From JAICYJ01 sp035695105 (GTDB taxonomy: Bacteria; Actinomycetota; Thermoleophilia; Gaiellales; JAICJC01): a stretch of DNA of 64,000 bases. A program made the translations under genes and the position numbers. Every line of letters begins with the position of its first letter. The first letter of the stretch is position 1. Where the stretch lies: assembly GCA_035695105.1 (NCBI GenBank), contig DASSEV010000004.1:1-64000 (forward strand). The letters run 5' to 3'. The notes under the pieces were generated by a model. That model did not search any database. It worked only from the letters and a program-made list of their open reading frames with translations, and had not been told where the DNA came from. Of the stretch, positions 52,388-60,959 are shown piece by piece.

Positions 52388-53235
52388 TGACGGTGGAGCG
52401 GCTCTCCCGGCTCGGTCGCCTGGATCACGCGCCAGCTGTCCCAGGTGATCTTGAGGATGACGGCGGTGATCGCAAGCCCGATCAGCGGATCGGCGGTGTC
52501 CCAGCCGAGCCAGACGAGAGCGGCGCTCGCGATCACGCTCAACGAGACGTAGCCGTCCGCCCGGGCGTGGTTGCCGTCGGCGACCAGCGCGGGGCTGCGA
52601 AGCCGCTCGCCGCCGCGCAGGCGCACCCGCGCCGCGATCTCGTTCCCGGCGAAGCCGATCAGGCCGGCGAGCGCCAGCACCCCCAGGTGCGAGAGCGGCT
52701 GGGGATGGAGCAGCCGCTGGATCGTCTCGTACAGCGCCACGCACGCCGAGATGAAGATGGCGAGCACGACGAACAGGCCCGCGACCTTCTCCCCTCGGTA
52801 GGAGCGAAGCCAGAATGCGATGCCGAGCGGCACCGCGGTCAGCGCGTCGCCGAAGTTGTGGATCATGTCGGCGAGCAGCGCGACCGAGCCCGAGGCGAGG
52901 AAGATCACCGCCTGCAGGGCGGCCGTGAGCCCGAGCACTCCGAGGCTGATCGCGACGGTGCGCACGCCGTCACGGGAGCGGAGAATGGAGCGGTCAACGA
53001 GCCCGTGTGAGTGCCCGTGGCCGTCGTCGTGGTGGTGGCCGTGGTGATGGTGGTCATGGTCGTGGTCGTGGTGATGATCCTGCTCGGCTGGATGCTCGTG
53101 ATCGTGGGCGGCGGGATCGTCATGCACCACGCCGCGCGGGTGCGTGTGGCGATGCGAATGCACGAGCGCGCCGTGGCGATGCTCGTGGGTGTGGGTGAAC
53201 TCGCGGCGCGAGTGGAGATTGCGAAGTGAGGGCAT
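52384..53235 (-). CDS. CDF family divalent-cation efflux transporter with long His-rich N-terminus
   Basis: A 283-residue transporter. The first 80 residues hold more than 25 His, in runs such as HDHDHDHHHHGHHHDDGHGHSHG, expected to bind Zn, Co, Ni or Cu in the cytoplasm. Six membrane helices follow, with the paired metal-site motifs ADMIHNFGDA (H-x3-D) and ADGNHARADGY (H-x3-D) of zinc exporters. The cytosolic C-terminal domain usual in CDF proteins is missing, as the protein stops just after helix VI. It is divergent from the globin gene over 47 bp. Confidence 0.92.
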   Translation of the reverse strand: MPSLRNLHSRREFTHTHEHRHGALVHSHRHTHPRGVVHDDPAAHDHEHPAEQDHHHDHDHDHHHHGHHHDDGHGHSHGLVDRSILRSRDGVRTVAISLGVLGLTAALQAVIFLASGSVALLADMIHNFGDALTAVPLGIAFWLRSYRGEKVAGLFVVLAIFISACVALYETIQRLLHPQPLSHLGVLALAGLIGFAGNEIAARVRLRGGERLRSPALVADGNHARADGYVSLSVIASAALVWLGWDTADPLIGLAITAVILKITWDSWRVIQATEPGEPLHRH

Positions 53236-53244
53236 CGCCTCAGA

Positions 53245-53252
53245 GTAATTAC
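53245..53252. promoter_or_regulatory. AT-rich palindrome in the CDF/globin divergent promoter region
   Basis: GTAATTAC, flanked by GAG and CTC, lies in the 47 bp between two divergent starts and stands out in a GC-rich region. It coincides with a -10-like TAATTA for the CDF gene. It could be the site of a metal-responsive regulator; no regulator gene is adjacent. Confidence 0.3.
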
Positions 53253-53282
53253 CTCAGCCGGCGATATCGTCCAGACCCAGTC

Positions 53283-53693
53283 ATGGCGCCCGACCCGCCG
53301 GCCATCTCCCACCACCTGCCCAGCTCGACGCTCTATGACCGCGTCGGCGGCGAGGCCTTCTTCGTCCAACTCGTCGAAAGCTTCTACGAAGGCGTCGAGT
53401 CGGACCCGGTGCTCCGGCCGGTCTACCCGGACGACCTCGGGCCGGGGAAGGCCAACCTGGCCGCGTTCCTGGCGCAGTACTGGGGAGGCCCGCCGGATTA
53501 CAGCGCGCGGCGCGGGCACCCGCGGCTACGGATGAGGCACTTCCCGTTCGCGATCGGCGCTTCCGAGCGGGATGCCTGGGTCAGGCACATGGTGGCGGCC
53601 GTCCAGCAGAGCGAGGCCTCCCCGGCCGACCGCGAGGCGCTGATCGAGTACGTCGAACGGGCGGCGACCGCAATGATCAACCAGCCTCTGTAG
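53283..53693 (+). CDS. truncated haemoglobin (group II-like)
   Basis: A 136-residue globin: TLYDRVGGEAFFVQLVESFYEGVESDPVLRPVYPDD, AAFLAQYWGGPPDYSARRGHPRLRMRHFPFAIG with the proximal His in RMRHFPF, and RDAWVRHMVAAVQ. The Tyr in the B-helix (ESFYEGV) and Trp near the end of helix G fit group II (trHbO) proteins, which bind O2 and may detoxify NO or peroxides. The first 15 residues are extra. Its end overlaps the convergent GMC gene by 17 bp. Confidence 0.93.
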   Translation: MAPDPPAISHHLPSSTLYDRVGGEAFFVQLVESFYEGVESDPVLRPVYPDDLGPGKANLAAFLAQYWGGPPDYSARRGHPRLRMRHFPFAIGASERDAWVRHMVAAVQQSEASPADREALIEYVERAATAMINQPL

Positions 53694-55392
53694 GCAGCGG
53701 GCCCGCGTCGCGCGGGGGCGGTGCCTGATCGCCGGCCGAGACGCGCTCCGCGGGGCGGCGGTAGTACTCGGTCGTGATCGGCTCGAGCGGCGTGTTCCCG
53801 AGGATCAGGTCGGCTGACTTCTCGGCCACCATCATCACCGGCGCGTAGATGTTGGCATTCGTCACGTACGGGAAGACCGAGGCGTCAACCACCCGCAAGC
53901 CGGTGACTCCGTGCACCCGCATCGTGGAAGGGTCGACCACCGACCGGTCGTCGACGCCCATCTTGCACGTGCAGGAGGGGTGCAGCGCCGTCTCGGCGTC
54001 GCGGGCGACCCAGTCGAGGATCTCGCTGTCGCTCTCCACCGACGGCCCTGGGGACAGCTCACCGCCGTTGAAGGGATCAAACGCGGGCTGGGTGAGGATG
54101 TGCCGGGCTGTGCGGATCGCCTCAACCCACTCCTTGCGGTCGCTCGGCGTCGACAGGTAGTTGAACCGAAGCGCCGGCTTTGCATGCGGATCGGCGGAGC
54201 GGATGGTGACCGACCCGCGGGTGTCGGCGTACATCGGGCCGATGTGCACCTGGTATCCGTGGTCGGACGCCGGCGCCGACCCGTCGTAGCGGATCGCCAA
54301 CGGAAGGAAGTGGAACATCAGGTTCGGGTAGTCCACCTGGTCGTTGGAGCGCGCGAAGCCACCGCCCTCGAAGTGGTTCGTGGCGCCGGGCCCGCTGCGC
54401 CGGAACAGCCAGTTGAGGAACACGGACGGGCGGTTTCGGTAGAGCAGGGCCGGCGCCACCGAGACCGGCTGCGTGCACGCGTACTGCACGTACACCTCGA
54501 GATGATCCTGCAGATTCTCACCGACGCCGGGCAGGTCGTTGACCAACGGAATGCCGAGACCACGAAGGTGCGTGCCGTTGCCGATGCCCGACAGCTGCAG
54601 GAGCTGTGGCGAGTTGATCGCTCCGCCACACAGGATGATCTCGCCACCGCGGGCACGCCGGCCGCTGCCGCGGAGATCGAAGTCGACGCCCACGGCCCTG
54701 CTCCCCTCGAACACCACCCGCTTGACGAGGGCGCCGGTGACGACACGCAGGTTCGGCCGGCGCATCGCGGGATGCAGGTACGCCTGGGCGGCGCTCCAGC
54801 GACGGCCGTGCTTGATGTTGCGGTCGAAGGGCGCGAACCCCTCCTGGCGGAAGCCGTTGACGTCCTCGGTCAACTCGAAGCCGGCCTGCTGCACCGCGTC
54901 GAAGAACGCTCGGAAGAGCGGGCTGTCCGCCGGGCCGCGCTCCAGCCAGAGCGGGCCGTCGTGCCCGCGCCAGATGTCATCGCCCGCCGTGGAGTTCTCC
55001 ATCCGCTTGAAGTACGGCAGGCAGTGGTGGAAGTCCCAGTCGGCCATGCCCGGGTCGGCCGCCCAGCGCTCGTAGTCCATCGGATTGCCGCGCTGGAAGA
55101 TCATGCCGTTTATGCTGCTCGAGCCGCCCAGCACCTTCCCACGTGCGTGATAGATGCGCCGCCCGTTCATGTACGGCTCCGGCTCCGATTCATACTTCCA
55201 GTCGTAGAACCGATTGCCGATCGGCCACGTGAGCGCGGCCGGCATGTGGATCAGGGCGTCCCAGCGGGCGTCTGCCCGCCCGGCCTCGAGCACGAGCACG
55301 CGCGTGCCCGGATCGGCGCTCAGGCGGCTTGCCAGCGCACACCCGGCGGATCCACCGCCGACGATGATGAAGTCATACTGACCTGGGGACAT
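53677..55392 (-). CDS. GMC family FAD oxidoreductase (choline dehydrogenase-like)
   Basis: A 571-residue flavoprotein. FAD motif DFIIVGGGSAGCALASRLS at the N-terminus; GMC signatures GKVLGGSSSINGMIFQRG and GGAINSPQLLQLSGIG; C-terminal catalytic region HPSCTCKMGVDD and NANIYAPVMMVAEKSADLI. It is close to BetA-type choline dehydrogenases and related alcohol oxidases, but the second active-site His is replaced by Asn in TNANIYAP, as in part of the family. It lies 28 bp downstream of an OYE-type flavoprotein on the same strand, so the two probably act in one catabolic path. Confidence 0.92.
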   Translation of the reverse strand: MSPGQYDFIIVGGGSAGCALASRLSADPGTRVLVLEAGRADARWDALIHMPAALTWPIGNRFYDWKYESEPEPYMNGRRIYHARGKVLGGSSSINGMIFQRGNPMDYERWAADPGMADWDFHHCLPYFKRMENSTAGDDIWRGHDGPLWLERGPADSPLFRAFFDAVQQAGFELTEDVNGFRQEGFAPFDRNIKHGRRWSAAQAYLHPAMRRPNLRVVTGALVKRVVFEGSRAVGVDFDLRGSGRRARGGEIILCGGAINSPQLLQLSGIGNGTHLRGLGIPLVNDLPGVGENLQDHLEVYVQYACTQPVSVAPALLYRNRPSVFLNWLFRRSGPGATNHFEGGGFARSNDQVDYPNLMFHFLPLAIRYDGSAPASDHGYQVHIGPMYADTRGSVTIRSADPHAKPALRFNYLSTPSDRKEWVEAIRTARHILTQPAFDPFNGGELSPGPSVESDSEILDWVARDAETALHPSCTCKMGVDDRSVVDPSTMRVHGVTGLRVVDASVFPYVTNANIYAPVMMVAEKSADLILGNTPLEPITTEYYRRPAERVSAGDQAPPPRDAGPLPTEAG

Positions 55393-55420
55393 CGGGACTC
55401 CTGTGTTCGAGTGGTCGGGT

Positions 55421-57391
55421 CTACAGCGCGGAGGCGGCGACGAGGCCGTCCAGCACCGCCTCCTCGACGGTGCGCGGGGCAAGCGAATCGCCGACCACAT
55501 GGAGCTCGAACTCCTCCCGGTCGAGCTCGTTGGCGAGGCCGGCCACCGAGTCGTGGCCCTGGGCGAGGACGAGCGCCGCCGCGTCTTCGACGACGACCGC
55601 CTCCTCGGTGAGGACGTGCTGGAGGTAGACGCTGTCGGCGTCCGCGCCGTAGGGGCGTACCAGTGGGACGATCGACACGCCGAGCGCGGTCGCCTCGGCC
55701 AGCATCGCATCCCGAACGTACTGCTGGATCCGCTGGCCCGGGTGATAGCCGGACACGCCGAGCGTCACGGGGTGGCCCCGCTGCGCGAGCAGGTTGGCGA
55801 TCCCGAGCCCGATCCAGTCGCACCGCCAGTCGGCGACCACCACACGCCCCGGCGGCACATCGGCGCCGCGAAGCACATCCCAGGCGGTCATGACCACCGG
55901 TGAGTCGACCAGCTCCAGGGGTGGCACACGCGGCGTGGCGCCGGTGGCCACGACCACGGCGTCCGGCATTCGGTCGGCGACGACCTGCGCGTCCACACTG
56001 CTCCCCATGAGCAGCTGCACACCTGCCCGGCGCGCCTCGCCGGCCAGGTTCTCGACGATGCCGCCGATCTCGGCGCGCCCGGGCAGGTTCTGCGCGAGCA
56101 TGAGCTGCCCGCCGAGCACCCGCGACGCCTCCATGAGGGTCACCCGATGGCCGCGCTCGGCGGCCACGGCCGCGGCCTTGAGCCCCGCCGGCCCGCCGCC
56201 CACCACCAGCACGTCCTTGACCCGATCGGCCCGCGTTCGGGTTCCGTACTGACGCTCGCGGCCGGTCTCCGGATGCTGGACGCACGAGATGGGGTAGCCG
56301 GCGTGGAAGTGCCCGATGCAGGCCTGGTTACAGCCGACGCACGAACGGATCGCATCGAACTCTCCGCGCGCGGCCTTTGCGGGCATGTCGGGATCGCAGA
56401 TCAGTGCCCGGGTCATCACCGCCGCGTCCGCGTCGCCGCGAGCGAGGATGCGCTCCGCGTCCTGCGGGGCGTTGATACGGCCGGCCACCATCACGGGCAC
56501 GGCAGCGACGGACTTCACCCGCGCGCCGAGCGGCGCCGTGTAGCCGATCGGCATCGTCATCGGCGGCACGATGTGGTCCGATCCCGCCAGCGTCGCGGAC
56601 GAGCCGACGACGACCGACACGTAGTCGATCTGCCCCTCCGCCTGCAGAGCGGCAAGCGCCGCAAGCGCCTCGTCGGCGGTCAGCCCGTCCGCAGATCGCT
56701 CGCCGACCGAGATCCGCACACCCACCGCCAGGTCCGGTCCGGCATTCACACGAACGGCCGAGAGCACCTCCCGCAGGAACCGCAGCCGGTTTGCAGCAGA
56801 GCCTCCGTACCGGTCGGTGCGGCGGTTCGTCCGCGGGTTGAGGAACTGGGCGGGGAGATACCCATGCGAGGCGACCACCTCGACCCCGTCGAAGCCCGAC
56901 TCCCGCACGCGGGCAGCGGCGGCTCCGTAGCAGCCGACCATCTCCTCGATCAGCTCGGTCGGCATCGCACGCGGCATGACGTGGAACCGCTCGTTGGGGA
57001 CGGCGGACGGGGCGAGCGCCACCGGCAGCGTCCCGTCGTCGGACTCCATCGATTCCCGGCCGTCATGGAACAGCTGCTGGAACACCGGGACGCCGTGAAC
57101 ATGGATGGCGTCTGCGAGCCGGGTCAGCCCGGGGACACAGGAGTTGTCATCGGCCATGAGCGTGTGGCTCGTGTACCGGGCCGAAGGATGCACCCCGGCG
57201 ACCTGCACGACGATCAGACCAACTCCTCCGCGTGCGCGGGCCTCGTGATACGCGATCAGCCGGTCCGTAACCTTGCCGTTGTCGGCCATCACGGTGTCAT
57301 GTCCCGAGGACACGATCCGGTTCGGCAGCACCACCGGCCCAACGCCCAGCGGCGAGAACAGGTGATGCAGGTGACGGGCGCCCGCCAGCAC
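55421..57391 (-). CDS. Old Yellow Enzyme/trimethylamine-dehydrogenase-type FMN-[4Fe-4S]-FAD oxidoreductase
   Basis: A 656-residue protein in three parts. Residues 1-340 are a TIM-barrel flavin domain (FSPLGVGPVVLPNRIV ... VASHGYLPAQFLNPRTNRRTDRYGGS). The cluster ligands CVGCNQACIGHFHAGYPISC follow. The last part is an FAD/NAD(P)-binding module (VLVVGGGPAGLKAAAVAAERGHRVTLMEA). Relatives include 2,4-dienoyl-CoA reductase, trimethylamine and dimethylamine dehydrogenases and the N-methylproline demethylases of betaine breakdown. Pairing with a choline-dehydrogenase-like gene makes an N-methylated substrate plausible, but this is inference. Confidence 0.9.
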   Translation of the reverse strand: MLAGARHLHHLFSPLGVGPVVLPNRIVSSGHDTVMADNGKVTDRLIAYHEARARGGVGLIVVQVAGVHPSARYTSHTLMADDNSCVPGLTRLADAIHVHGVPVFQQLFHDGRESMESDDGTLPVALAPSAVPNERFHVMPRAMPTELIEEMVGCYGAAAARVRESGFDGVEVVASHGYLPAQFLNPRTNRRTDRYGGSAANRLRFLREVLSAVRVNAGPDLAVGVRISVGERSADGLTADEALAALAALQAEGQIDYVSVVVGSSATLAGSDHIVPPMTMPIGYTAPLGARVKSVAAVPVMVAGRINAPQDAERILARGDADAAVMTRALICDPDMPAKAARGEFDAIRSCVGCNQACIGHFHAGYPISCVQHPETGRERQYGTRTRADRVKDVLVVGGGPAGLKAAAVAAERGHRVTLMEASRVLGGQLMLAQNLPGRAEIGGIVENLAGEARRAGVQLLMGSSVDAQVVADRMPDAVVVATGATPRVPPLELVDSPVVMTAWDVLRGADVPPGRVVVADWRCDWIGLGIANLLAQRGHPVTLGVSGYHPGQRIQQYVRDAMLAEATALGVSIVPLVRPYGADADSVYLQHVLTEEAVVVEDAAALVLAQGHDSVAGLANELDREEFELHVVGDSLAPRTVEEAVLDGLVAASAL

Positions 57392-57555
57392 GGTTCGCCA
57401 AGCATGCTCGTCGGGGCCCGCGGCGCCATCAGTGTCTCCGCGGATCCCACCGTGCGGGAATCCCCGACACGTGCGCGCAGACTCTCATGGATTTCCCACC
57501 GCGGTCTCATCGCGCTCTCAGCGGGCGGTGGGACACTCATGGCGAGGTGATCTCC

Positions 57556-57792
57556 ATGCCACAACCACCAGACCATCAGGCAGACAAGCTGCTCACGAGG
57601 CTGCTCGACTACCTCACGGCCCGCCGCGCGTTCGAGCTCGCCGTCGAGGAGGCGCGCCGCAAGGGGTGGAGCGAGCAGGACATCCAGCGGGTGACGGGGC
57701 TGTCGACCATCGGGAGCGCTCCCGCGCTGCGCCGGCGGGGCGGCTCGCCGGCACCCGGTTCGACGGATCACGATCGACCCGCCGCCGCCTGA
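57556..57792 (+). CDS. small protein with helix-turn-helix-like segment
   Basis: A 78-residue protein: DKLLTRLLDYLTARRAFELAVEEARRKGWSEQDIQRVTGLSTIGSAPALRRR. The part from ELAVEEARRKGWSEQDIQRVTGLS resembles the first helices of a helix-turn-helix domain, but the recognition helix is followed by a Gly/Ser-rich end rather than a full domain. AGGTGATCTCC precedes the ATG as a weak ribosome site. It is divergent from the OYE gene and could be a degenerate regulator. Confidence 0.5.
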   Translation: MPQPPDHQADKLLTRLLDYLTARRAFELAVEEARRKGWSEQDIQRVTGLSTIGSAPALRRRGGSPAPGSTDHDRPAAA

Positions 57793-57947
57793 GGACTTCC
57801 TCACCCTTCTCTGACACCCCGGCCTTCGCGGCACGAACTACAACCGGCCAACTGGTCTGAAACGGCCTCGCTGGGAGATAGGGCTGATCCCAGGTTCTCC
57901 TGCGGGGCCTGGTTGCGCGTGATGCGCGAGCCTGCTTGAGCCCTTAT

Positions 57948-57976
57948 GTGACACCTGCTTGGGGACGTACGTGACA
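57948..57976. repeat. short direct repeat in the gap before the CDF-like gene
   Basis: GTGACA occurs at 57948-57953 and again at 57971-57976, with CTGCTTGGGGACGTAC between. The surrounding 200 bp (57793-57992) hold no gene. It might be a regulator site or an end of an old element; weak evidence. Confidence 0.2.
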
Positions 57977-57992
57977 TGTTGACGGCTCGTCC

Positions 57993-58652
57993 CTAGCAGC
58001 AGCCGTCGGCGCAGCCCTCTCCTCGCCAGCTCTCGACACCCTCGTTGGCTGCCACGGCGGCGATGACGAGCGCGGCGAGCGGGTCGGCCCACCACCATCC
58101 CAACAGCGCGTTTGCTCCCAGGCCGACGAGCAGGGCGATGGACAGGTAGGCGCAGATCATGTTCTGCGCGGCTTCGCTTTGGGTGGCATGGGAGCCGAGC
58201 TGGCGGCCCACGCGGCGCTTGGCACGGGCGAGGAGCGGCATCGTCGGCGCGGTGACCAGGGCGAGTCCGATCCCGACCCAGCTGGTGCCGGGATGGTCTG
58301 CTCCGGCGAGGGTGCGCAACGACTCGACGGTCACATACGCGGCGAGCAGGAAGAATGAGACGGCGATCGCCTGCTGGGCGCGGCGCTCGGCGGTCGGGGA
58401 GTGCACGCGCCGGCCCGTGAACAGCCAGACGATGACCGTGCCGGCGAGCAGCTCGATCAGGCTGTCGATGCCGAAGCCGACCAGCGCGATCGAGCCGGCG
58501 GCTGCGCCGGCGGCGACGGCGATCGCAAACTCGATCAGGTGCCAGGCGTTGCCGCCCCATGCCAGCTGCCGGGCGCGACGCTCCAGCGCATCCCGCTCCG
58601 CCCGTGACGCGGGAGAGCTGATCTGTACGAGCGGTGCCTGGCTGGTGCTCAT
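57993..58652 (-). CDS. CDF-like cation transporter with Cys-rich C-terminus
   Basis: A 219-residue membrane protein with six helices. LVGFGIDSLIELLAG (D-x3-E) replaces the H-x3-D of zinc CDFs, and the second half carries SEAAQNMICAYLSIALLVG; this pattern marks a CDF-related cation transporter group. It ends GEGCADGCC, a probable metal-binding Cys cluster. Its ATG overlaps the stop of the upstream CDF gene by 4 bp, so the two are co-expressed. Which metal is moved is unknown. Confidence 0.85.
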   Translation of the reverse strand: MSTSQAPLVQISSPASRAERDALERRARQLAWGGNAWHLIEFAIAVAAGAAAGSIALVGFGIDSLIELLAGTVIVWLFTGRRVHSPTAERRAQQAIAVSFFLLAAYVTVESLRTLAGADHPGTSWVGIGLALVTAPTMPLLARAKRRVGRQLGSHATQSEAAQNMICAYLSIALLVGLGANALLGWWWADPLAALVIAAVAANEGVESWRGEGCADGCC

Positions 58653-59620
58653 GCCTGGGGTTCCTGCTCGGCCTGACGCCGCTGGATGGGATGCTCGGCA
58701 CAGTCGGGACGGTGGATCTGCAGGAGCTCGGTGTGGTCTTGGTCGATCTGCAGCGTCGTGTGGCTGAGCTCGAACCGGTCGTGCAGCACCGCTTGGAGGT
58801 GGTGCAGGAGACGGTCGTGATCGCAGTCAGGCTTGGCGACGATGTGGGCGGACAGCGCAGGGAAGCCGCTGGTGATCGTCCAGACGTGCAGGTCGTGCAC
58901 CTGCTTGACGCCGTCCTGCTCGGCGAGCAGCTGACCTATCTCCTCGGGGTCGCAGTCCTCTGGGGCGACCTCGAGCAGGATCCGAAGCGACTCGCGGATC
59001 AGCCCCCAGGAGGAGACGAGCACAATCACGCCGATCGCCGCGCCGATGATCGGGTCGGCGTACTGCCACCCCGTCTGCCAGATGATCAAGCCGGAGAGCG
59101 CCGCGCCCGCGGAGCCCAGCACGTCGGTTGCGGCGTGGATCATCGCGCCGCGCAGGTTCAGGTCATCACGGTCACGACCAGCGCGCAGCATCAGCAGGGC
59201 GGGGACGCCGTTTGCAGCGACGCCGACGAGTCCGACCACGAACACGCCGAGGCCCGCGACATCGGGTGGCTGGTTGATGCGCTGATAGGCCTCATAGAAG
59301 ATCCACCCACTGATCACAACCAGCGCCAACCCGTTGACCAGCGCAGCCAGGATCTCCGCCCGTCGCCAGCCGTAGGTACGCGCGCCACGGGCGGGCAGAC
59401 CCGCCGCCCACGCTGCGCCCAGGGCCAAGGCGATCGCACCGCCGTCAGACACGTTGTGCACCGCGTCGGCGATCAGCGCCAGGCTGTGAAACCAGACGCC
59501 TGTGACAACCTGGACGAGGCCGTAGGCGACCGTCAGCGCCAGTGAGATGGAAAGCGCACGCGTTGATCCCGACCGGTCAGTCGCGTGCGTATGGCCATGC
59601 GCATGGGCGTGACCGCTCAC
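58649..59620 (-). CDS. CDF family cation efflux protein (CzcD/ZitB type)
   Basis: A 323-residue CDF with a short His start (SGHAHAHGHTHATD), six helices, the paired sites ADAVHNVSDGGA and HAATDVLGSAGA (H-x3-D each), and a complete cytosolic C-terminal domain (VHDLHVWTITSGFPALSAHIV ... HTTLQID) that binds metal and dimerises. It is a classic Zn2+/Co2+/Cd2+ exporter. Length is normal. It is first in a two-gene operon; inverted-repeat-like bases lie upstream near 59690-59730. Confidence 0.94.
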   Translation of the reverse strand: MSGHAHAHGHTHATDRSGSTRALSISLALTVAYGLVQVVTGVWFHSLALIADAVHNVSDGGAIALALGAAWAAGLPARGARTYGWRRAEILAALVNGLALVVISGWIFYEAYQRINQPPDVAGLGVFVVGLVGVAANGVPALLMLRAGRDRDDLNLRGAMIHAATDVLGSAGAALSGLIIWQTGWQYADPIIGAAIGVIVLVSSWGLIRESLRILLEVAPEDCDPEEIGQLLAEQDGVKQVHDLHVWTITSGFPALSAHIVAKPDCDHDRLLHHLQAVLHDRFELSHTTLQIDQDHTELLQIHRPDCAEHPIQRRQAEQEPQA

Positions 59621-59817
59621 CGCAAACGCTCCTCCGACAGGGTTCCGACCTCGACGCGCTCAATCGGCGCCAGCATCGAAACCGGTGAAGTTCTCACACC
59701 GTGAAGGTACCAGCCTGGCCTGCGGTACCCGGCGCAAACTCACCGAACGCCACCCGTGCTCGGCCGGCCGCCTGGGCCATCGGCTCGCGACGGCCGGCCG
59801 GAGCTCGAGTTCCGCCG

Positions 59818-60231
59818 CTACTCGTGGGCCACGCGCCGTAGCGTTCCCGATGCAACCAGTGTGCCCGAGCCAGTGCGGACGCGAACTGCGTCACCGCCGC
59901 TCAGCGCCGGCACGTACTGGCTGTGCTCACTGTCATGGTGCAGCTGACAGGTACCGGTGCTGCTGACGCACATCGTGCCGACCTTGTGACCGCCGGCATA
60001 GACGGTGAGCGTCTTTCCGGCGAGCTTGCCCGCGTTCCAGAGGCTGATGTGGAAGTCCCGGTGCGTGCCGTCGCGATCGTACTCGGCGTGTCCGCGCACC
60101 ACGGGATAGCTACTGCTCCCCGACAGCGCCGCTGCCAGATGCGTCTCGCTGGCAAGCGCCACCGACGCTCCGACCAGCATCACCGCGATCACCGGCCCGA
60201 TGACCACCGGGAAGCGTCCGACGCGTCTCAT
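59818..60231 (-). CDS. small secreted protein of unknown function
   Basis: A 137-residue protein with an N-terminal signal peptide or anchor (RFPVVIGPVIAVMLVGASVALAS). The mature part (ETHLAAALSGSSSYPVVRGHAEYDRDGTHRDFHISLWNAGKL) reads as a small beta-sandwich with two Cys (GTMCVSSTGTCQLHHD). ATG 60231 has AGGAGG 13-15 bases upstream; the longer frame would hide the signal peptide. Its neighbours are metal transporters, and the HHDSEH stretch could bind a metal (inference). Confidence 0.65.
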   Translation of the reverse strand: MRRVGRFPVVIGPVIAVMLVGASVALASETHLAAALSGSSSYPVVRGHAEYDRDGTHRDFHISLWNAGKLAGKTLTVYAGGHKVGTMCVSSTGTCQLHHDSEHSQYVPALSGGDAVRVRTGSGTLVASGTLRRVAHE

Positions 60232-60569
60232 CACGATCGATCTCCTCCTTGATGTGTTGGGCGAGGAGGCCCTGAGGGGGCCGCTCTTCACATAGAGCCT
60301 TCGCCCCCGCATGCTGCCTCCTCAACCGTCGCGATCACGTGGCACGAGTGTTCACCCGCCCCACGCCGCTCGCATCCGCGCCATCGCCCCACCGGCTTCG
60401 GCGTTCTGCGGATCGGCTGAGCCGGTGGCTCGGCCACGCGACCAGCGGGGAGCCCTGACGACCGATGCACCTGCACCCGAGCAATGCCGGGCCGGCATGC
60501 GGCAACACCTCCAGGTAGATCCGAGGATTGCCTGACGCGATCTGCGACGGCCGCGCGGATACTGGGCGC
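60232..60569. other. 338-bp gene-free stretch
   Basis: Divergent space between the secreted-protein gene (minus) and the SHOCT gene (plus). It contains the ribosome site of the former near 60245. Short open frames on both strands have no recognisable content or ribosome sites, and no clear promoter, hairpin or RNA gene was seen. Confidence 0.4.
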
Positions 60570-60821
60570 ATGTACTACTCGGACCACATGAACGGGACGG
60601 ACTGGGCGGCGATGGGCATCATGATGGTGTTCATGCTGATCCTCGTCCTCGTGGTCGTGTGGGCGATCGCGCAATGGACGCGTCCGGCCGATCGATCCAC
60701 CGCACCGCCCGCCGGGAAGTCGTCTCGCGACATCCTGGATGAGCGGTACGCCCGCGGCGAGATCGACAAGGACGAGTACCAGGAGCGACGCCGCACCCTC
60801 GACCACCTACCGGCCCGCTGA
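60570..60821 (+). CDS. SHOCT-domain single-pass membrane protein
   Basis: An 83-residue protein: an N-terminal helix in the membrane (AAMGIMMVFMLILVLVVVWAIAQW), a short linker and a C-terminal SHOCT motif (SRDILDERYARGEIDKDEYQERRRTL), an oligomerisation motif common in small actinobacterial membrane proteins. It often sits near copper or heavy-metal genes. It is followed at 138 bp by a DUF4396 gene on the same strand. Confidence 0.85.
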   Translation: MYYSDHMNGTDWAAMGIMMVFMLILVLVVVWAIAQWTRPADRSTAPPAGKSSRDILDERYARGEIDKDEYQERRRTLDHLPAR

Positions 60822-60959
60822 CGAGCGGGTGTGCCAGGGCAGATGCCCGCGAGTGAGGGACGGGCATTGGCGCGCACGGGTCGTGACGGACTCGGACCAG
60901 ACGGTGGCAAGCGACCGCTGGTTTGACCGTCCGTCTAGCCTCCAATCAGGAGGACGACC

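Noticed and set aside
52990..53170. Possible DNA minisatellite
   Set aside because: The GTG/GTC-rich stretch follows the His/Asp codons of a real coding region and has no regular period.
53011..53229. 72-residue hydrophobic (Val/Met-rich) plus-strand protein
   Set aside because: It is the complement of the His/Asp-rich start of the CDF gene: CAC/CAT and GAC read backwards as GTG, ATG and GTC codons, giving false membrane helices.
57838..58701. 287-codon minus-strand frame overlapping the CDF-like gene at 57993-58652
   Set aside because: Out of frame with the recognisable transporter and Arg-rich throughout.
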